Source of the DNA: Vasconcelosia minhoensis LEGE 07310
GTDB taxonomy: Bacteria; Cyanobacteriota; Cyanobacteriia; Phormidesmidales; Phormidesmidaceae
Reading direction: 5' to 3'
Assembly: GCF_015207255.1 (NCBI RefSeq)
Contig: NZ_JADEXG010000029.1
Coordinates: forward strand, 1 to 57,697
DNA: 57,697 nt
Shown: positions 54,583 to 57,697 of the stretch, piece after piece
Numbering within the stretch: position 1 is the stretch's first letter
Layout of the letters: each line of letters begins with the position of its first letter
Translations under genes and position numbers: made by a program
Notes under the pieces: generated by a model
What the model was told of the DNA's origin: nothing
What the model saw: only the letters and a program-made list of their open reading frames with translations
The model's database searches: none

Positions 54583-55488
54583 ATGAAAATCCCCCCTTTC
54601 CCGATTCCTTTATCATTACCTCGTTTGAGCAATTATCCTACGACGAACTCTCACTCCATTCTCACTAGGATTGTGCGACACAAACAGCAGGAAGTTGTTC
54701 ATATGAGGCGGCAGCAATCTTTCGAGGAGATTGTTCAATGGGCTGAGGATATGCCAATCTGTCAAGATTTTGCTCGTGCGCTATGTTTAAAATCCGACAA
54801 GTCTAATTCTGGTTTTCCGAGTTCTAGGCCAAGCTTAATAGCTGAGATTAAGAAAGCATCTCCTAGTAAAGGCGTGATTCGAGAAAACTTCAATCCTGTG
54901 ACAATTGCAAGAGCCTACGAACAAGGTGGTGCAACTTGTCTGTCGGTTTTGACGGATTCAGCATTTTTTCAAGGTAGCTTTGCCAACTTGTGGGAAGTTC
55001 GAAGACGTGTAGCACTGCCATTGCTGTGTAAGGAATTTATTATTGATGCCTATCAGGTTTACCTAGCTCGTGTGGCGGGGGCAGATGCGGTACTTCTGAT
55101 TGCGGCCATTCTGCCTGAAGACAAGGGGCAACGCCTGTTGAGTCTTATTCACAGCTTAGGGATGCAATCTCTCGTTGAAGTGCATACTTTAGCAGAGCTT
55201 GATAGAGTAATGAATTGGTTGCCATTGGACATGGTGGGCATTAACAATCGTAATTTAGAGGACTTTAGGATTGATATCTCTAATACCCAACGGCTGCTAG
55301 CGGCACGTCGGGAACAATTGGATCGTCAAAAAATTCCTGTGATTAGCGAGTCAGGTCTAGACTCTCCGACAGCTTTATCAATGGTTTCTAAGGCGGGCGC
55401 GTCAGGCGTTTTAGTCGGTGAATCTCTTTTAAAAAAGCCCGATCTTGAGCAGGCTGTCAAAATACTACTAGAATTTCCTAAGAAATAG
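54583..55488 (+). CDS. trpC: Indole-3-glycerol phosphate synthase
   Basis: This 301-residue TIM-barrel enzyme closes the indole ring (CdRP to indole-3-glycerol phosphate). Visible: [17 protein letters not shown] at the entry helix, [17 protein letters not shown] (catalytic Lys region), [40 protein letters not shown] and SESGL...[12 protein letters not shown] Pro-rich N-terminal extension of ~25 residues precedes the usual start. It follows trpEG by 91 bp. Phosphoribosyl-anthranilate steps (trpD, trpF) are not in the window. Confidence 0.95.
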   Translation: MKIPPFPIPLSLPRLSNYPTTNSHSILTRIVRHKQQEVVHMRRQQSFEEIVQWAEDMPICQDFARALCLKSDKSNSGFPSSRPSLIAEIKKASPSKGVIRENFNPVTIARAYEQGGATCLSVLTDSAFFQGSFANLWEVRRRVALPLLCKEFIIDAYQVYLARVAGADAVLLIAAILPEDKGQRLLSLIHSLGMQSLVEVHTLAELDRVMNWLPLDMVGINNRNLEDFRIDISNTQRLLAARREQLDRQKIPVISESGLDSPTALSMVSKAGASGVLVGESLLKKPDLEQAVKILLEFPKK

Positions 55489-55537
55489 CAGTGGAACAAT
55501 TCTCGATTTAATAATGTTGTTTTTAAGTAGAAGCGCT

Positions 55538-56344
55538 ATGACCTCAGTCTCGGACCGTTTGAAAGCGTTACGCCAGCAGCAACTGTGTGCGCTTATCCCT
55601 TTTGTGATGGCAGGTGATCCTGACTTAGAAACAACGGCGCAAGCACTGCAAGTTCTCGATACTAGTGGGGCTGATTTACTTGAATTAGGGGTGCCCTATT
55701 CTGATCCTCTGGCTGATGGTCCTGTTATTCACGCAGCTGCAACACGGGCCTTAACCAAAGGGACTTCTTTCGATCGTGTTCTCGTGATGGTCGCCTCTGT
55801 CGTAGAAAAGTTGAGATCGCCACTTATTTTATTTGTTTACTACAACCTTATTTTGAATCGTGGTGTTAGTGTTTGTTTGGACCAAATTCAGCAAGCAGGT
55901 ATAAAAGGGTTGGTTGTGCCTGACCTACCCTTTGAGGAATCAAGAGCGTTGCTCAGAGCGGCAGCAGAGCGAGGTTTAGAGGTGATATTGTTGGTAGCTC
56001 CGTCGAGCCCTGCCGAGCGGATGCGCGCCATCTCGGGGGCTTCGCAGGGCTTTGTTTATTTGGTCAGCACGACCGGCGTGACAGGCACGCGGGTGCAAGT
56101 TGATGAGCGCGTAGTCTCACTGATAGAAAGGTTGAAATCACACACAGCCAAGCCTATTGGTGTTGGCTTTGGGATTTCTCATTGTGAGCAAGCCAGTCAG
56201 GTTAAAGCCCTGGGAGCAGACGCCGTTATTGTCGGGAGTGCCTTTGTAAAGCGTTTGGCAGAACCCTCTGATAGGCGGCTTCAATCAATCGAAGAATTTT
56301 GTCACAGTCTAAAATATTCCATCTCCGTTTCACCTTTGAGGTAA
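55538..56344 (+). CDS. trpA: Tryptophan synthase alpha chain
   Basis: This 268-residue alpha subunit cleaves indole-3-glycerol phosphate to indole. The start at 55538 ([15 protein letters not shown]) matches the family; the longer reading from 55514 adds eight residues without support. Catalytic Glu and Asp are in [44 protein letters not shown] and PIGVGFGIS form the active-site loops. It pairs with the beta chain encoded 61 bp downstream, with which it would channel indole; alternatively the cluster could divert indole to another product. Confidence 0.95.
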   Translation: MTSVSDRLKALRQQQLCALIPFVMAGDPDLETTAQALQVLDTSGADLLELGVPYSDPLADGPVIHAAATRALTKGTSFDRVLVMVASVVEKLRSPLILFVYYNLILNRGVSVCLDQIQQAGIKGLVVPDLPFEESRALLRAAAERGLEVILLVAPSSPAERMRAISGASQGFVYLVSTTGVTGTRVQVDERVVSLIERLKSHTAKPIGVGFGISHCEQASQVKALGADAVIVGSAFVKRLAEPSDRRLQSIEEFCHSLKYSISVSPLR

Positions 56345-56405
56345 TTCATTTCTTTCAATAACGCCATCGTACCTATCAAAACCTTCGTGGAGATAGTTAA
56401 AAATC

Positions 56406-57653
56406 GTGAGTACTTCAGAAGCAGCCGCGCCACCCTTACAATTTTCTGAACAGCCTGATGCCTTTGGTCGATTTGGGGCCTTTGGAGGTAAGTATGTACC
56501 TGAAACTCTTATGCCCGCTCTAACCGAGATTGAAGCAGCTTTTCAGGACTCTCGTCTTGATGTGACCTTCAATCGAGAGCTAAAGCAGCTACTGCGGGAC
56601 TATGTGGGACGGCCCTGCCCACTATATTTTGCCGAGCGTCTGACCGCCCAATACCAGCAGCCAAATGGCTCTGGCCCCCAAATTTATCTAAAGCGCGAAG
56701 ATTTGAACCATACCGGCGCTCACAAAATCAACAATGCATTGGCGCAGGCCCTGCTAGCAAAGCGCATGGGCAAACGCAAGATTGTCGCTGAAACCGGAGC
56801 CGGGCAGCACGGTGTTGCTACCGCTACAGCCTGCGCTCGCTTTGGGCTAGAGTGCATCATTTATATGGGCATTCACGATATGGCTCGGCAGGCGCTGAAC
56901 GTATTTCGGATGCGGCTAATGGGGGCAGAAGTGCGCCCGGTCGAAGTGGGAACCGGCACTCTCAAGGACGCTACCTCTGAAGCCATCCGGGACTGGGTAA
57001 CCCACGTTGAAACGACTCACTATATTTTGGGTTCTGTCGCCGGGCCGCATCCCTACCCAATGATGGTTAGAGACTTCCACGCCGTCATCGGTCAGGAAAC
57101 CCGCATCCAGTGTGAGGAAAAGTGGGGCGGCCTGCCGGACATTCTGCTGGCCTGCGTCGGCGGCGGTTCCAACGCGATCGGGCTGTTCTATGAGTTTATT
57201 CAAGACCCTGCGGTGCGAATTATTGGGGTTGAGGCCGCTGGAGAAGGCGTAGACACCGACAGGCACGCCGCCACGCTGACCAAGGGGCGCGTCGGCGTCC
57301 TCCACGGCGCGATGAGCTACCTACTGCAAGACTCGGAAGGCCAGATCGTCGAGGCTCACTCGATCAGCGCCGGGCTCGACTACCCAGGCGTTGGTCCCGA
57401 GCACAGCTACCTCAAAGAAACCGGCCGGGCCGAATACTACAGCGTCACCGACCAGCAGGCCCTAAGCGGATTCCAGCTGCTCTCACAGCTAGAAGGCATC
57501 ATCCCCGCCCTCGAAACCGCCCATGCCATCGCCTATCTAGACAGTCTATGTCCCCAGCTAGAAGGCAGCCCCCGCATCGTCATCAACTGCTCCGGCCGCG
57601 GCGACAAAGACGTCCAAACCGCCGCCAAAGCCCTCAGTCTTGGTGATTCGTAA
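56406..57653 (+). CDS. trpB: Tryptophan synthase beta chain
   Basis: This 415-residue PLP enzyme condenses indole with serine. It starts at a GTG. Marks: [20 protein letters not shown], the PLP lysine in [39 protein letters not shown] and the C-terminal NCSGRGDKD. Length is typical of TrpB1. The 3' half is richer in G/C by eye than the trpE-C-A genes and resembles the host-like genes at the left of the window, though it has no GCGATCGC. It ends 44 bp before the window edge, so trpD or further cluster genes may follow. Confidence 0.96.
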   Translation: MSTSEAAAPPLQFSEQPDAFGRFGAFGGKYVPETLMPALTEIEAAFQDSRLDVTFNRELKQLLRDYVGRPCPLYFAERLTAQYQQPNGSGPQIYLKREDLNHTGAHKINNALAQALLAKRMGKRKIVAETGAGQHGVATATACARFGLECIIYMGIHDMARQALNVFRMRLMGAEVRPVEVGTGTLKDATSEAIRDWVTHVETTHYILGSVAGPHPYPMMVRDFHAVIGQETRIQCEEKWGGLPDILLACVGGGSNAIGLFYEFIQDPAVRIIGVEAAGEGVDTDRHAATLTKGRVGVLHGAMSYLLQDSEGQIVEAHSISAGLDYPGVGPEHSYLKETGRAEYYSVTDQQALSGFQLLSQLEGIIPALETAHAIAYLDSLCPQLEGSPRIVINCSGRGDKDVQTAAKALSLGDS

Positions 57654-57697
57654 CTCGCCACGCCATTACTCCCCTCCTCAATCACTCCCCCATGACC

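Noticed and set aside
48554-57653. Complete scytonemin cluster
   Set aside because: Only a ScyD/ScyE-like protein and trp genes are visible; the defining scyA, scyB and scyC are absent from the window.
1-57697. tRNA, rRNA genes, CRISPR arrays or riboswitches
   Set aside because: No cloverleaf, rRNA or array-like pattern was recognised by eye; a covariance-model scan would be needed to exclude small RNAs.

Overview
The window looks like a cyanobacterial chromosome segment. The HIP1 octamer GCGATCGC is frequent from the left edge to about 46.06 kb. The left end carries an LrtA-type long ribosome hibernation factor next to a Nif11-family protein. Uma2, parvulin/ABC/HlyD type I secretion, ScyD-like and fused TrpEG proteins point the same way. 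I cannot name a genus; a filamentous, Leptolyngbya-like lineage is only a guess.

Layout. 0-2.3 kb: tail of an IS66-type transposase, lrtA/hpf overlapping a nif11-like gene, and a gene-poor kilobase holding a 167-bp MITE-like palindromic element. 2.4-10.6 kb: a fatty-acid beta-oxidation operon (FadD-like acyl-CoA ligase, FadN/FadB-type dehydrogenase/hydratase, FadA thiolase, FadE acyl-CoA dehydrogenase), unusual for a cyanobacterium, followed by a CrtI/RetSat-like oxidoreductase. 13.2-13.9 kb: an unknown protein. 14.0-35.8 kb: one giant secreted-toxin gene, now split in two. Without a 185-bp insertion-plus-duplication at 23.46-23.66 kb it would encode a single protein of 7195 residues: beta-helix, Ig/cadherin-like domains, long PPC-like tandem repeats, a VWA domain nested in an SdrD_B-like domain, more Ig-like repeats, an RHS shell and a C-terminal nuclease-like toxin tip. 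A candidate immunity gene follows 8 bp later. 36.2-36.4 kb: a 216-bp displaced copy of part of the giant gene. 36.4-42.6 kb: an Uma2 gene, then a parvulin / HlyB-like ABC transporter / HlyD operon that probably exports the giant protein.

42.6-48.5 kb: two gene beginnings fused tail to tail, a Ski2-like helicase, pseudogene scraps, and an IS200/IS605 element with an apparently intact tnpA but a doubly mutated tnpB. 48.5 kb to the right edge: NmrA-like reductase, haem-oxygenase-like diiron protein, ScyD/ScyE-like exported protein, HxlR regulator (opposite strand), then trpEG-trpC-trpA-trpB. This stretch has no HIP1 octamer, unlike the rest. It resembles the aromatic-precursor half of scytonemin or hapalindole-type clusters and may be an acquired indole-metabolite locus that continues past the right edge.

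Most likely undescribed: (1) the giant type I-exported RHS polymorphic toxin, broken by a small mobile element and flanked by a displaced duplicate; (2) the NmrA/diiron/ScyD/HxlR/trp locus; (3) the cyanobacterial beta-oxidation operon, whose ligase has lost canonical adenylation residues.
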